A stretch of DNA of 64,000 nt from assembly GCA_903926385.1 (NCBI GenBank), contig CAIYIS010000015.1, forward strand, positions 1-64,000, in the 5' to 3' direction. The position numbers were made by a program, and so were the translations under genes. This document shows positions 25,110-35,171 of this stretch, piece after piece. This DNA comes from an uncultured Bacteroidota bacterium. Lineage in GTDB: Bacteria; Bacteroidota; Bacteroidia; 2-12-FULL-35-15. The notes under the pieces were generated by a model that saw only the letters and a list, made by a program, of their open reading frames with translations, searched no databases and was not told the origin of the DNA. How positions within the stretch are numbered: the stretch's first letter is position 1; the number at the start of each line of letters is the position of its first letter.

Positions 25110-25215
25110 GGGCCTCATCCCTGAATCCCCTCGTCGAAGGAGAGGGGGAGAAACGTGACGGTTGGGGTAAGACCTCACCCCAGGCCCCTCGCCTTGAAAA
25201 AAGGAGAGGGGGCGA
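25110..25215. repeat. Palindromic intergenic repeat of the CTCC/GGAG family
   Basis: CCTCATCCCTGAATCCCC and GGAGAGGGGGAGAAACGTGA, then CCTCACCCCAGGCCCCTCGCC, mirror the element at 12717-12826. It fills the space between the array and module M. Confidence 0.65.
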
Positions 25216-25270
25216 AAGGATGACAGTTGGAGTTTACTTATGAAAGAGAGAAACCTCCAAACTCGCAAAG

Positions 25271-25358
25271 GAGCGAGTTCGGAGTGAGAACTAAAAGGTT
25301 ATTAGAAGCTTGCGCTGACTAACTGCGCCCGATTGTACTGGAAATCCTTTTTCTTTGA
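25271..25358. repeat. Dispersed intergenic module M, copy 2
   Basis: It matches 10876-10959 in the blocks GCGAGTTCGGAGTGAG, GACTAACTGCGCCCGA and AAATCCTTTTT. Further on, 25498-25525 carries the GCTTCGCTGCGCTCGCAATGAC word that recurs as a palindromic repeat in many bacteria. Confidence 0.7.
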
Positions 25359-25592
25359 CCTTTTCGGGCAAAGAAAAAGATTGGAAGGGAAAGCGGGAGG
25401 ACAGGTGCGAACGAAGAGGTAAGGGTAAACGCCCAAATTAGATTTGAGATATTAGATGTGAGAATTGAGATGTGGGTTGTGAGATTGAAGTTTAGAGATT
25501 GCTTCGCTGCGCTCGCAATGACAACTTGAAACACGAAACTTTTAAATTTGAAATCTGATAACCGATACCGTTTAAAAAGCCGTTTGTCTCAT

Positions 25593-25626
25593 TTTGCTTT
25601 CGGCATAATTAAATACCTTAGCTTTG
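25593..25626 (+). promoter_or_regulatory. Full promoter: TTTG and TAGCTTTG boxes
   Basis: A TTTG -33 element at 25593-25596 and TAGCTTTG at 25619-25626 are 22 bases apart. The latter ends 24 bases before the ATG at 25651. Confidence 0.6.
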
Positions 25627-25650
25627 CAACCTAACTTAATAAATTATAAA

Positions 25651-26079
25651 ATGAAAAAAATAATGGTATTGGCTGTTGCAATGTTAACAATGGCTGTGGC
25701 GCATGCACAAAAGGTCAAAGAAGCAGATGTGCCAAGTGAGGTAAAAGCAGCGTTTGCAAAAAAGTATCCGGATATCAAGGCCGGTGAATGGGTTAAAGAA
25801 GATGGTAATTACGAAGTAGAGTTTGATTATAAAAAAGCCGAAATGACCTTGGTAATCGACCCTAAAGGAACAGTGCTCGAAACCGAAACGGAAATAAAAG
25901 TAAGCGAATTGCCAAAAACAGTTTTGGATTATTGCGCAAGTAAATATGCAGGGAAAAAAATTAAAGAGGCATCGCGCATAGAGGGTTCTGCCGGAGAGGT
26001 AACTTACGAAGCAGAAATAGAAAAAATGGATGTTCTGTTTGATGCAAACGGAAAATTTTTGAAAGAGTCGAAAGACTAA
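25651..26079 (+). CDS. Periplasmic PepSY-like protein
   Basis: The 142-residue precursor has a signal peptide ending in AHAQ, with ATG 25651 as start. Two similar modules follow: VKAAFAKKYPDIKAGEWVKEDGNYEVEF and TVLDYCASKYAGKKIKEASRIEG...TYEAEI. This is the PepSY-like (beta-lactamase inhibitor-like) pattern of small Bacteroidota periplasmic proteins. Their biochemical role is not established. It is a single gene with a good promoter just upstream and a hairpin after the stop. Confidence 0.85.
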   Translation: MKKIMVLAVAMLTMAVAHAQKVKEADVPSEVKAAFAKKYPDIKAGEWVKEDGNYEVEFDYKKAEMTLVIDPKGTVLETETEIKVSELPKTVLDYCASKYAGKKIKEASRIEGSAGEVTYEAEIEKMDVLFDANGKFLKESKD

Positions 26080-26093
26080 ACAAAATAAAACAG

Positions 26094-26118
26094 AGGGCAT
26101 GCCGATGAGGTATGCCCT
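26094..26118 (+). terminator. Hairpin after the PepSY-like gene
   Basis: A 7-bp stem AGGGCAT/ATGCCCT is followed by TGTTGTTTT. It is a weak intrinsic terminator. Confidence 0.55.
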
Positions 26119-26163
26119 TGTTGTTTTGCAACTATATTTATCATACCTATTACTTACCTAACA

Positions 26164-28323
26164 TTGAAACGCGTTAACTTTCTTGTGCTTTGTTTTGTGT
26201 TTGCCTCGTTTGGGGCAATGTCGCAAAATGTGTTTAAGGCTGTCGTGCACGATAGTGTTACGCACGAGGCATTGACGGGCGCAGTGGTTAATGTAGAAAA
26301 CCTAAACATAGCTGCTGGTTCGGATGCTAACGGAAATGTGGTATTGAATAATATCCCGAATGGTAAGCAGAAGTTGTTAGTTAGCATGATTGGATATAGA
26401 AAAATGATTCTGGCCTTAGAATTTCCTCTTTCCAACTCCACACCTATGCTTATTAATATGGCCAATGAGGATAATGAGTTGGATGTGGTAATGGTGAGCA
26501 CCATGCGCACCAATTCTCGCATTGACGACCTTCCTACAAAAGTGGAAGTACTCGGACAAGAAGAAATGGACGAAGAAAGCACGCTGGTGCCGGGTAATGT
26601 ATCCAGTATTTTAGGCGATTTATCCATCATTACCATACAACGCACCAATCAGATAAACGGGAATGATGCCATTCGTATGCAAGGGCTGGATTCGAAGTAC
26701 ACACAAATAATGCGAGATGGTTTGCCTCTGTATGGTGGGTTTTCGGGAAGTCTCGGAGTGTTGTCTATTCCTCCTCTTAACCTGAAACAAGTAGAGATAA
26801 TAAAAGGTTCGGCTTCTACTTTATATGGTGGCGGAGCCATAGGCGGATTGATTAATTTTATTTCGAAAACACCCGTGGATACTCCCAATGCTACCATTTC
26901 GCTAAATGCAACTACATTGAAAGAAGCCAACTTTAATGCATTTGCATCGGGCAAAAAAGGAAAAGTGGGTGCTACTTTGTTTGCCGGGGCCAATGTAAAA
27001 CAAGCGGTGGATATAAACGGAGATGGGTTTACAGAAGTACCTGCCAACGAAAACTACATGGTTAATCCTAGATTGTTTTTTTATATCAACAAACAAACTG
27101 ACCTTGTTGTGGGACTTTCGTCAAATTACAATAATAGCACAGGTGGCGACATCGCAGCGGTGCAACATGGAGCAGATACGGCACATCCGTTTTTGCAAAA
27201 GGAAAAAACATTTAGAAATACAGCTGATTTAGTGTTTACTCATCAGTTTTCGGAAAAGAATAACTTAACGTTTAAAACAGCTGGCAGTTCGTTTCAGAGA
27301 GATATTGACTACTCCGGTTTCATGTTTAACGGTACTCAGTATTCGAGCTACACTGAGTTAAATGATGCGCTGAAGATTAAAAACCATAACATCATTGTTG
27401 GTCTTAATCTCATTTCCGAAAACTTTATGTTGAGCAATAGCAATGCTCCTCTGTTTTCTAATTACAATTATTACACCGTGGGAAGTTTTGTTCAGGACGA
27501 CTGGCAGGCTTTTAAGAAGCTGTCGTTTCAGCTGGGTGTTCGTTATGATGTTCATAATACATTCGGTAATTTTTTCCTGCCCAGAGTTTCGATGTTTTAT
27601 AAACCAACTAATAAGTTTAGCGTAAGGCTTGCGGTGGGAAGCGGATACAAAACTCCCAACCTTTTTGATATTGCCGATCCTTCGCCAAATTTGAGTTCAT
27701 TGCCGAATACGATTCAGTCAGAAAACTCGTATGGAGTTAATGCCGATATAAATTATCACACGGTTATTTTTGAAAAACTGAGTATTCAAATCAATCAAGC
27801 ATTTTATTATTCTAACATCACCCACCCTGTGGTGATTGATACTTCGGGAGCATTGGTAACGGCACGAAACGGAAACTTTGTTGTGAATAGTTATGGTACG
27901 GATACCTATATCCGCTTTGCGTATGATGAGTTGGAGTTGTATCTGGGATACAACCACACAGAAGCAACACAAAACTATGATGCGGCTACTTATAATATGC
28001 CTTTCAATCCGAAGGATAAGTTTTCGGCTACATTGGCTTATAAAATAGAAGGAAAATGGAGAATGGGTGTTGAGTCATCAAATATGGCTAACCAATATAT
28101 TTATAACAATAAAAAAGTAAACAATATTTGGTTTATGGCTTTAATGGTGGAACGGAAGTTTAACCGAGTAGGAATCGTTTTGAATTGCGAAAATGTACTC
28201 GACACCCGACAGTCGAAATATTCACCTTCAATAGAAGGCACCACTAAAAAGCCTGTCTTTATGCCAGTATGGGGGCCTGTGGAAGGTAGGGTGATTAATT
28301 TATCTATTAGGATAGTGATTTAG
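26164..28323 (+). CDS. TonB-dependent outer membrane receptor
   Basis: The 719-residue precursor starts at TTG 26164, where the signal peptide MKRVNFLVLCFVFASFGAMSQ begins; I see no ATG that preserves it. A carboxypeptidase-D-like module (about 25-105) precedes the plug (about 120-225), which contains DAIRMQGLDSKYTQIMRDGLPLYGGFSG and GSASTLYGGGAIGGLINFI. The rest is a 22-strand-type barrel ending in GRVINLSIRIVI. TonB-dependent receptors import metal chelates or vitamins using TonB energy. The ligand cannot be told, and no SusD or esterase partner is nearby. Confidence 0.94.
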   Translation: MKRVNFLVLCFVFASFGAMSQNVFKAVVHDSVTHEALTGAVVNVENLNIAAGSDANGNVVLNNIPNGKQKLLVSMIGYRKMILALEFPLSNSTPMLINMANEDNELDVVMVSTMRTNSRIDDLPTKVEVLGQEEMDEESTLVPGNVSSILGDLSIITIQRTNQINGNDAIRMQGLDSKYTQIMRDGLPLYGGFSGSLGVLSIPPLNLKQVEIIKGSASTLYGGGAIGGLINFISKTPVDTPNATISLNATTLKEANFNAFASGKKGKVGATLFAGANVKQAVDINGDGFTEVPANENYMVNPRLFFYINKQTDLVVGLSSNYNNSTGGDIAAVQHGADTAHPFLQKEKTFRNTADLVFTHQFSEKNNLTFKTAGSSFQRDIDYSGFMFNGTQYSSYTELNDALKIKNHNIIVGLNLISENFMLSNSNAPLFSNYNYYTVGSFVQDDWQAFKKLSFQLGVRYDVHNTFGNFFLPRVSMFYKPTNKFSVRLAVGSGYKTPNLFDIADPSPNLSSLPNTIQSENSYGVNADINYHTVIFEKLSIQINQAFYYSNITHPVVIDTSGALVTARNGNFVVNSYGTDTYIRFAYDELELYLGYNHTEATQNYDAATYNMPFNPKDKFSATLAYKIEGKWRMGVESSNMANQYIYNNKKVNNIWFMALMVERKFNRVGIVLNCENVLDTRQSKYSPSIEGTTKKPVFMPVWGPVEGRVINLSIRIVI

Positions 28324-28555
28324 GTGAGGCTATTCTACTTTACAATTTTGTCTAACCCCAGAACAAGATTGGTTAAACTTTACTAATAAATTTTTCGATT
28401 TAATTTCACCTCAAAAATTAATGATTTATCGATAAATTATAATTCAATTTCAATTTTCGCTTGACTGTTAAATAAATATTATTACTTTAGTGCAACCATT
28501 TTTAAATTTTGTTCGTCTATTTATATATAAGACAACATAAAAATAAATTTATTTG

Positions 28556-28563
28556 TAATTTTG
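28556..28563 (+). promoter_or_regulatory. -7 box (TAATTTTG), nearly leaderless
   Basis: TAATTTTG matches TAnnTTTG. It ends only 5 bases before the ATG at 28569 and 11 before the in-frame ATG at 28575, so the second ATG may be the true start. Confidence 0.45.
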
Positions 28564-28568
28564 AAAAG

Positions 28569-28886
28569 ATGAGAATGAAAAAAATAATTACTTTATGCGT
28601 ATTGATTCTTTTATCAATAGGCATTACAATCGCTCAAACAGATAATAAGATAGTCCAGAAATCAGAACCTGTTGTTGAAGGAACCTATCAAATTCAAGTT
28701 GTCAATTCAAGAAATCAGCCAAACATTCCTGGTAATATTAAACAATTGGTCCTGGAAAACAGAGCGACCAATGAAGTAAAATATGTTACTTTGGGTACAG
28801 AAGTAAGAATTATGATTCTGCCAACATCCGAAATAACCAAACCGGATTTTAAGCCAATAAAAATGATTGCTCATGTAGCTAAATGA
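28569..28886 (+). CDS. Small secreted protein upstream of the giant adhesin
   Basis: The 105-residue precursor has a signal peptide ending in TIAQ. I choose ATG 28569, with ATG 28575 as an alternative because of the promoter position. The mature part of about 85 residues (VEGTYQIQVVNSRNQPNIPGNIKQLVLENR...) looks like one beta-rich domain and has no family I recognise. Its stop lies 19 bases before the adhesin start, so the two are probably one transcript. A chaperone or surface partner role for the adhesin is possible, but only from position. Confidence 0.7.
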   Translation: MRMKKIITLCVLILLSIGITIAQTDNKIVQKSEPVVEGTYQIQVVNSRNQPNIPGNIKQLVLENRATNEVKYVTLGTEVRIMILPTSEITKPDFKPIKMIAHVAK

Positions 28887-28905
28887 TTTCTTAACCATTA
28901 AAACT

Positions 28906-31900
28906 ATGAAAAAACTTTTACTCCTTCTTTCCATCTTTATTTTTAATTTTACTTTTGGACAAGCTCCGGCTAACGACAATTGTACAACGCCTCAGGTTAT
29001 AGTCATTCCGTCATCAGGAAATGTTTGTATTAACTCAACAAATATTAATGCAACCAGCGACAATTTTACGAACACATGTGATACCGGTGTTCCCGGAGAT
29101 GAAGTGTGGTTTGCTTTTGTTGCTACAGGTACTCAGAACACTGTAACAATTACTCCAAATGGTGGTACACCTGCACAACAAGTGGTTGTTTCGATGCAGA
29201 ATACAAATTGCGCTTCAGGTTCGTATAATGTTTGTAATGCCAGTGCTACTGCCGGAGGGACAGCTACTGCTACTTATTCTTACACTCCCGGTTCTCAAAT
29301 TCTATTTTCTGTTGAAACCAATGGTACGGATGGCACTTTTCAGGTATGCATCACTTCAACCACCCCACCACCTTCTCCGGGAAGTTCATGTGGAACAGCA
29401 TCTACTTTATGTAATTTAAATAGTTTTACTGTAAATCCCATGCCATCGAATATTTCGGCATTGCTTCCTTCTTGTTTTTTGGTAAATCTACAGCAACCCG
29501 TTTTTTATCAGTTCACAGTCGGTGTCACTGGAACATGTGCTTGGTCGGCAACTCCTCTAGGGGCCACGGAATACGACTGGGCGATGTATAATATTTCTGC
29601 TGGTTGCCCTGGAAGCGAAGTCGCATGTAATTATGATTACGATTTTGGTTTAGGTGATCCAGTTGGAATGACTCCCGGTTCGCCTACCATTTGCCCAACA
29701 AGTTCAATATCTGTATCCGCTTCAGATGAAATGTGTCCTTCCATAACTGTTGTCGCTGGGCAAACATATCTAATCGTTATAGATAATTTTGATGCGAATA
29801 ATGTGGGTTTTAACTTTTCATGGGCAGGAAGTACTTTTCAGATGGCTAGTTCTGCATTTACAGTTACCCCAACTAATGCATGTAACTCTGCCAATGCAAC
29901 CTTTGTAAATAGTAGTGTGCCAGCAGTAGCGGCTTCATCATGGAGTTTTGGCGATGGCACAACCTCAGTTCTACATAATCCACCTGCACACAGTTATCCT
30001 ACACCAGGTACTTATTTGATTTCGTTAACTACAACTACAGCCAGCGGTTGTGTTAGTGTAGCTTCCGGAAGTGTCACTGTAAATGCTACTCCCACAATGA
30101 CCACACCAGCTAATATTTCTGTATGTGCAGGAACAGCCATTGCGGCAAGTAACTTTGTAAGTAATCCCACCGGAGCAACTTTTGCATGGACCAACTCAAA
30201 CACAGCAATAGGACTCGGGGCGAGCGGTACTGGAAACTTTCCCGGATTTACTGCTGTTAATGGGACAGGAGTAAATATTGTTTCTACAATAACGGTAACT
30301 CCAACTGAGAATGGATGTGCAGGAACTCCGATTAATTATACAATAACAGTTACACCCGGAGCCACAGTTGCGAATGCAGGTGCAGCACAAAGTGTTTGTG
30401 GAACAACTGCTACTTTGGCTGGAAACACCGCCACCAGCGGAACGGGAACATGGACATTAGTCAGCGGAGCGGGGACAATTACTAATCCTGCTTCACCTAC
30501 CTCCACAGTTACGGCATTGGGAGTTGGCGCAAATGTATTTCAATGGACAATTACGAGTCCGCCATGTCCTCCCTCTACAAGTCAGGTAACTATTACAAGT
30601 ACTGCGATTCCTACTGTAGCAACAACAGGGCCTAATCAAACTATTTGCGGAACAACAGCTACATTGTCTGGTAATACCGCTTTGGTTGGCTCAGGAGTAT
30701 GGACATTGGTGAGCGGAGCAGGCACCATCACTACACCCGCTTCGGGAACATCAGGCATTACAGCTCTAGGAACAGGAGCCAATGTATTTCAATGGACCAT
30801 TTCCAATGCGCCTTGTCCTTCTACGTCAAGTCAGGTAACAATAACAGGCGGAACTGCTTCTACTGTTTCTATTGCAGGAACAAATCAAACAGTGTGTGGA
30901 AATGCGGCCACCCTTGCAGGTAACACTGCCCTGGTAGGTACCGGAACATGGACATTGATTAGCGGAGCAGGAACCATTACTAATCCTAATTCGCCAACCT
31001 CCGGCATTACCGGTTTAGGCGTGGGGCCAAATGTTTTTCAATGGGAAATAGATAATCTCCCTTGTCCACCTTCCACAAGTCAGGTAACCATTACGGGTGT
31101 AGCTGTTCCTACAGTTGCTTCTGCCGGACCTAATCAAACAGTTTGTACCGGAAGTACAACCATGGCCGGAAATGCTGCGACTATTGGTGCAGGATTATGG
31201 ACATTAGTGAGCGGAAGCGGAACTATTACAACTCCTTCCTCCGAAGTTACTGGAATAACGGCCATTGGAGTTGGAGCCAATATTTTTCAATGGACCATTT
31301 CGAATGCTCCATGTCCTTCCACATCAAGTCAGGTAACCATTACAGGAGGTAATCTTACCACGATAGCTAATGCAGGAACTAATCAAACGGTTTGCGGAAC
31401 TAACGCAACTTTAGCCGGTAATGCTCCTGCTGTAGGAGTAGGAACATGGACACTGATAAGCGGAGCAGGAACCATAACAAATCCTAATCTTTCTAACTCG
31501 GGTATTACTGGTTTAGGTGTTGGGCCAAATGTTTTTCAATGGGAAATAGATAATTTACCTTGTCCCCCATCAACCAGTCAAGTAACTATTACAGGTGTCG
31601 CAGTGCCAACAGTGGCAGCAGCCGGACCTAATCAAAACATTTGCGGAGCAACAGCTACATTGGCAGGAAACATAGCTAGTGCAGGTTCAGGATTATGGAC
31701 TTTGGTTAGCGGAAGCGGAACCATTACCAATCCTACATCAGAGTCGTCAGGTATAACGGCAATGTCGAGTGGTGCCAATGTATTTCAATGGACCATTTCA
31801 AATACTCCTTGTCCTTCTACTTCAAGTCAGGTGACTATTACGGTAGGTTCAATACCAACAGTGGCATCAGCAGGAAGTAATCAAAGTGTATGTGGTGCTA

Positions 31901-33867
31901 ATGCTACATTAGCAGGAAATCAAGCGGTGACAGGTGTTGGAACATGGACACTTGTTAGCGGAACCGGAACGATTACCAATCCTTCGCTCCAAAACTCAGG
32001 TATAACGGGTCTAGGAACGGGAGCTAATGTTTTTCAATGGGAAATAGATTTACTGCCTTGCCCTGCCACAACGAGTCAGGTAACGATTAATTCGGTGGCT
32101 GTACCTACTGTTGCTGCTGCCGGAACCAATCAAACGGTTTGCGGTACTACAGCTACACTTGCCGGAAATACTGCAACAATAGGTACAGGTCAATGGGCAT
32201 TAATTTCAGGGAGCGGAACCATTACTAATCCTTCTTCACCTACATCAGGAATAACAGGGCTTGGAGTTGGTCCTAATGTTTTTGAATGGACCATATCAAA
32301 TCTTCCTTGTCCATCTACATCCAGTCAGGTAACCATTACAGGTGTGGCTGTTCCTACAGTGGCTTCAGCCGGACCAAACCAAACTGTTTGCGGAACTAAC
32401 GCTACACTTGCAGGAAATAATGCTGCTGTGGGTAGCGGGTTGTGGACTGTGGTAAGCGGAACAGGAACCATAACCACACCTTCTTCCGAAACATCAACCA
32501 TCACCGCTCTTGGAGCCGGAGCAAATGTATTTCAATGGACCATCTCTAATGGTATATGTCCTTCTACCAATAGTCAAGTTACTATTAATGGTGTAACTCC
32601 ACCTACAGTTTCTTCAGCCGGACCAAACCAAACGATATGTTCAACAACGGCAACTTTAGCCGGAAGTGCGGTAACATCGGGAACAGGAGCATGGTCATTG
32701 GTAAGTGGTACAGGAACCATTACCAACCCTAGTTCTCCAACATCTGGTTTAACCGGATTGGGTATAGGTAACGATGTATTTGCATGGACTATTTCGAATG
32801 CTCCATGTCCGGTTTCAACCAGTCAGGTGACTATAACAGTAGGAGCGCCTACCACAGTATCTAATGCCGGACCTAATCAAACGGTTTGCGGAACAACCGC
32901 TACACTTGGAGGAAATATAGCTTTAGTGGGAACAGGTACATGGTCTCTTATTAGTGGAAGCGGAACGATTACTAATCCATCTTCGCCTACATCAGGAGTT
33001 ACAGGTTTGGGTGCCGGAGCCAATGTTTTTCAATGGAGCATTAGCAGCGCCAATTGTCCTCCATCTACCAGTCAGGTAACAATAACAGCTAATCCTTATC
33101 CTCTGGCTCCGGTGGTGGCAAGTCCTATAAATTATTGTGAAAACGACTTGGCATTTCCATTAACTGCTGCCGGAAGTAACTTACTTTGGTACACAGTTCC
33201 AATGGGAGGAACAGGAAGTAATATTGCACCTACACCATCCACTTATCCGCCCGGAACTACATTTTATTATGTAACACAAACGGTAAATGGTTGCGAAAGT
33301 CCTACATCTGCAGTTCAGGTAGTGGTTACTGCATTGCCTATAGCGGCTTTTTATGCTCCATTACAAAATAGCATCGAAAATCCGGTTATACATTTCAGTA
33401 ATCAATCAATAGGAGCTACTTCCTGGTTCTGGAATTTTGGTGATAATTTATCTTCTTCCACGAATACAAGCACAGAGCAAAGCCCGGTTCATACTTACAG
33501 CAATGTGGGAACTTACTGCGTAGAACTGGTTGTGGCCAATGGAGTTTGTTTGGACAGCACAAACATTTGTTTGGTTATCAATCCTCAGTTTACATTTTAT
33601 ATTCCTAACTCATTTTCTCCAAACGGAGATGGAGTAAATGATGAATTTTTTGGAAAGGGGCAATACATCAAACAATTTGATATGTCCATTTACGACCGTT
33701 GGGGAAATCTATTGTTTTACGGTGCTGATATTGCCGATCATTGGTTAGGAGATACCAAAATGGGGAGCGAAATAGCTCAGGAGGATGTTTACGTTTATGT
33801 AATCAATATAAAAGATAACATGAACGAAGACCACAAATACATTGGTCGGGTTACATTGGTTCAATAA
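28906..33867 (+). CDS. Giant T9SS-secreted repetitive adhesin (1653 aa)
   Basis: A signal peptide ending in TFGQ is followed by a beta-sandwich domain (APANDNCTTP...VWFAFV), further beta domains and a PKD module (SWSFGDGTTS). About residues 485-1398 hold eleven repeats of about 83 residues, each with AG.NQTVCGTTATLAGN, W.L.SG.GTI..PSS and the end PCPPSTSQVTIT. Middle repeats alternate between WEIDNLPCPP and WTISNAPCPS ends, so the true unit may be about 166 residues. Then come an Ig-like module, a PKD module (WFWNFGDN) and a CHU_C domain (FYIPNSFSPNGDGVND). It should be exported by T9SS and anchored on the surface. Confidence 0.9.
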   Translation: MKKLLLLLSIFIFNFTFGQAPANDNCTTPQVIVIPSSGNVCINSTNINATSDNFTNTCDTGVPGDEVWFAFVATGTQNTVTITPNGGTPAQQVVVSMQNTNCASGSYNVCNASATAGGTATATYSYTPGSQILFSVETNGTDGTFQVCITSTTPPPSPGSSCGTASTLCNLNSFTVNPMPSNISALLPSCFLVNLQQPVFYQFTVGVTGTCAWSATPLGATEYDWAMYNISAGCPGSEVACNYDYDFGLGDPVGMTPGSPTICPTSSISVSASDEMCPSITVVAGQTYLIVIDNFDANNVGFNFSWAGSTFQMASSAFTVTPTNACNSANATFVNSSVPAVAASSWSFGDGTTSVLHNPPAHSYPTPGTYLISLTTTTASGCVSVASGSVTVNATPTMTTPANISVCAGTAIAASNFVSNPTGATFAWTNSNTAIGLGASGTGNFPGFTAVNGTGVNIVSTITVTPTENGCAGTPINYTITVTPGATVANAGAAQSVCGTTATLAGNTATSGTGTWTLVSGAGTITNPASPTSTVTALGVGANVFQWTITSPPCPPSTSQVTITSTAIPTVATTGPNQTICGTTATLSGNTALVGSGVWTLVSGAGTITTPASGTSGITALGTGANVFQWTISNAPCPSTSSQVTITGGTASTVSIAGTNQTVCGNAATLAGNTALVGTGTWTLISGAGTITNPNSPTSGITGLGVGPNVFQWEIDNLPCPPSTSQVTITGVAVPTVASAGPNQTVCTGSTTMAGNAATIGAGLWTLVSGSGTITTPSSEVTGITAIGVGANIFQWTISNAPCPSTSSQVTITGGNLTTIANAGTNQTVCGTNATLAGNAPAVGVGTWTLISGAGTITNPNLSNSGITGLGVGPNVFQWEIDNLPCPPSTSQVTITGVAVPTVAAAGPNQNICGATATLAGNIASAGSGLWTLVSGSGTITNPTSESSGITAMSSGANVFQWTISNTPCPSTSSQVTITVGSIPTVASAGSNQSVCGANATLAGNQAVTGVGTWTLVSGTGTITNPSLQNSGITGLGTGANVFQWEIDLLPCPATTSQVTINSVAVPTVAAAGTNQTVCGTTATLAGNTATIGTGQWALISGSGTITNPSSPTSGITGLGVGPNVFEWTISNLPCPSTSSQVTITGVAVPTVASAGPNQTVCGTNATLAGNNAAVGSGLWTVVSGTGTITTPSSETSTITALGAGANVFQWTISNGICPSTNSQVTINGVTPPTVSSAGPNQTICSTTATLAGSAVTSGTGAWSLVSGTGTITNPSSPTSGLTGLGIGNDVFAWTISNAPCPVSTSQVTITVGAPTTVSNAGPNQTVCGTTATLGGNIALVGTGTWSLISGSGTITNPSSPTSGVTGLGAGANVFQWSISSANCPPSTSQVTITANPYPLAPVVASPINYCENDLAFPLTAAGSNLLWYTVPMGGTGSNIAPTPSTYPPGTTFYYVTQTVNGCESPTSAVQVVVTALPIAAFYAPLQNSIENPVIHFSNQSIGATSWFWNFGDNLSSSTNTSTEQSPVHTYSNVGTYCVELVVANGVCLDSTNICLVINPQFTFYIPNSFSPNGDGVNDEFFGKGQYIKQFDMSIYDRWGNLLFYGADIADHWLGDTKMGSEIAQEDVYVYVINIKDNMNEDHKYIGRVTLVQ

Positions 33868-33890
33868 ATAATTGCCCGAGGGCAGATTAT

Positions 33891-34874
33891 TTATTTTCTT
33901 ACATACATTACTTCTTTTACCGCTTTTACCACTCTGGCTATATTGGGTAACGAAGCTTCTATTAAAGTGGGAGCATAAGGTAGCGGAACATCGGCACAAG
34001 TAACTCTTGATACAGGTGCATCCAGATAATCGAAAGCATCTTTCTGAACACGGAATGCTATTTCGGAAGAAATAGATGCCAGAGGCCATGCTTCTTCTAC
34101 TATTACCAGTCTATTTGTTTTCTTTACAGAATTAATTATACAATCGAAATCGATAGGGCGCACAGTGCGCAGGTCTATCACTTCGGCATGTATTCCTTCT
34201 TTTTCGAGTTCGGCAGCTGCTCCCAAGGCTTGTTTCATTATTTTTCCAAATGATACAATGGTTACATCTTTTCCTTCTTTCTTAATATCTGCCACACCTA
34301 TCGGAATCAAGTATTCTCCATCAGGCACTTCGCCTTTGTCGCCATACATCTGCTCACTTTCCATATATATTACAGGGTCGTTGTCGCGAATGGCCGACTT
34401 TAATAATCCTTTAGCATCGTATGGATTAGAAGGAACAATTACTTTAAGGCCGGGAGTGTTGGCAAACCAGTTTTCGAATGCCTGAGAGTGTTGAGAACTC
34501 AGCATACCTGCCGAAGCAGTTGGGCCACGAAAAACCATAGGGCAGGAAAATTGCCCACCACTCATGCTCATCATCTTTGCAGCGCTATTTATTATCTGGT
34601 CGATGGCTACGAGCGAAAAGTTAAATGTCATAAACTCTACCACAGGGCGCAAACCATTCATGGCAGCTCCCACAGCTATACCAGCAAAACCAAGTTCGGC
34701 AATGGGCGAATCGATTACTCGCTTGGCACCAAACTCGGTAAGCATACCTTTACTTACTTTATATGCTCCGTTATATTCGGCAACTTCTTCGCCTATCAAA
34801 AAAATCTTTTCATCCCTGCGCATTTCTTCGTTTAATGCTTCTCTTAGGGCTTCTCTAAATTCTATTACTCTCAT
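33891..34874 (-). CDS. pdhB: Pyruvate dehydrogenase E1 component, beta subunit
   Basis: The 327-residue protein belongs to the transketolase C-terminal family. Key patterns are IGEEVAEYNGAYKVSKGML, SPIAELGFAGIAVGAAM, SGGQFSCPMVFRGPT and the phosphate region PVIYMESEQMYG. The C-terminal domain has VSFGKIMKQALGAAAEL and VIDLRTVRPID. E1 beta pairs with E1 alpha to decarboxylate pyruvate using thiamine diphosphate. The alpha subunit gene is not in the window. It is monocistronic, with a TATTTTTG box at 34895-34902, and converges with the adhesin gene with only 23 bases between the stops. Confidence 0.96.
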   Translation of the reverse strand: MRVIEFREALREALNEEMRRDEKIFLIGEEVAEYNGAYKVSKGMLTEFGAKRVIDSPIAELGFAGIAVGAAMNGLRPVVEFMTFNFSLVAIDQIINSAAKMMSMSGGQFSCPMVFRGPTASAGMLSSQHSQAFENWFANTPGLKVIVPSNPYDAKGLLKSAIRDNDPVIYMESEQMYGDKGEVPDGEYLIPIGVADIKKEGKDVTIVSFGKIMKQALGAAAELEKEGIHAEVIDLRTVRPIDFDCIINSVKKTNRLVIVEEAWPLASISSEIAFRVQKDAFDYLDAPVSRVTCADVPLPYAPTLIEASLPNIARVVKAVKEVMYVRK

Positions 34875-34894
34875 CTGCTGGTTTTATTAGGGCG

Positions 34895-34902
34895 CAAAAA
34901 TA
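34895..34902 (-). promoter_or_regulatory. -7 box (TATTTTTG) before pdhB
   Basis: An exact TAnnTTTG match on the minus strand lies about 20 bases before the ATG at 34874, followed by GCGCCC as in the CBS enzyme promoter. Confidence 0.6.
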
Positions 34903-34930
34903 GTATTTTTTATCGGTACAAGGAGTTTCA

Positions 34931-35033
34931 AATTTCAGATTTCAAGATTTCAAATTGAGAGGCCAGAAAGTTAGCAACAGATTCACTGATTAAATTTTAG
35001 AATTTTAGGGTTGTAGAATTTTAGAATGAAAAA
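34931..35033. repeat. Dispersed intergenic module D1, copy 2
   Basis: It is close to identical to 10287-10389 over about 103 bases. Fragments of the same text (TTTTAGAATTTTA, AGCCACAGATTAAATTTTAGA) continue to about 35130. Confidence 0.8.
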
Positions 35034-35171
35034 ATGGAAGTTTTGCCTCAGATTGACAGATTAATTTTAGAATTTTATGATTATAGAATTTTAGTTTGAA
35101 AAAGTGGAAGTTTAGCCACAGATTAAATTTTAGACTTTTTTTGAGTTCGGAACATTACGATAGGGGGCTAT

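Noticed and set aside
24609-25268. A 219-codon open frame over the 63-bp array
   Set aside because: It is the antisense reading of the same repeats and of palindromic intergenic sequence, with no plausible N-terminus or promoter.
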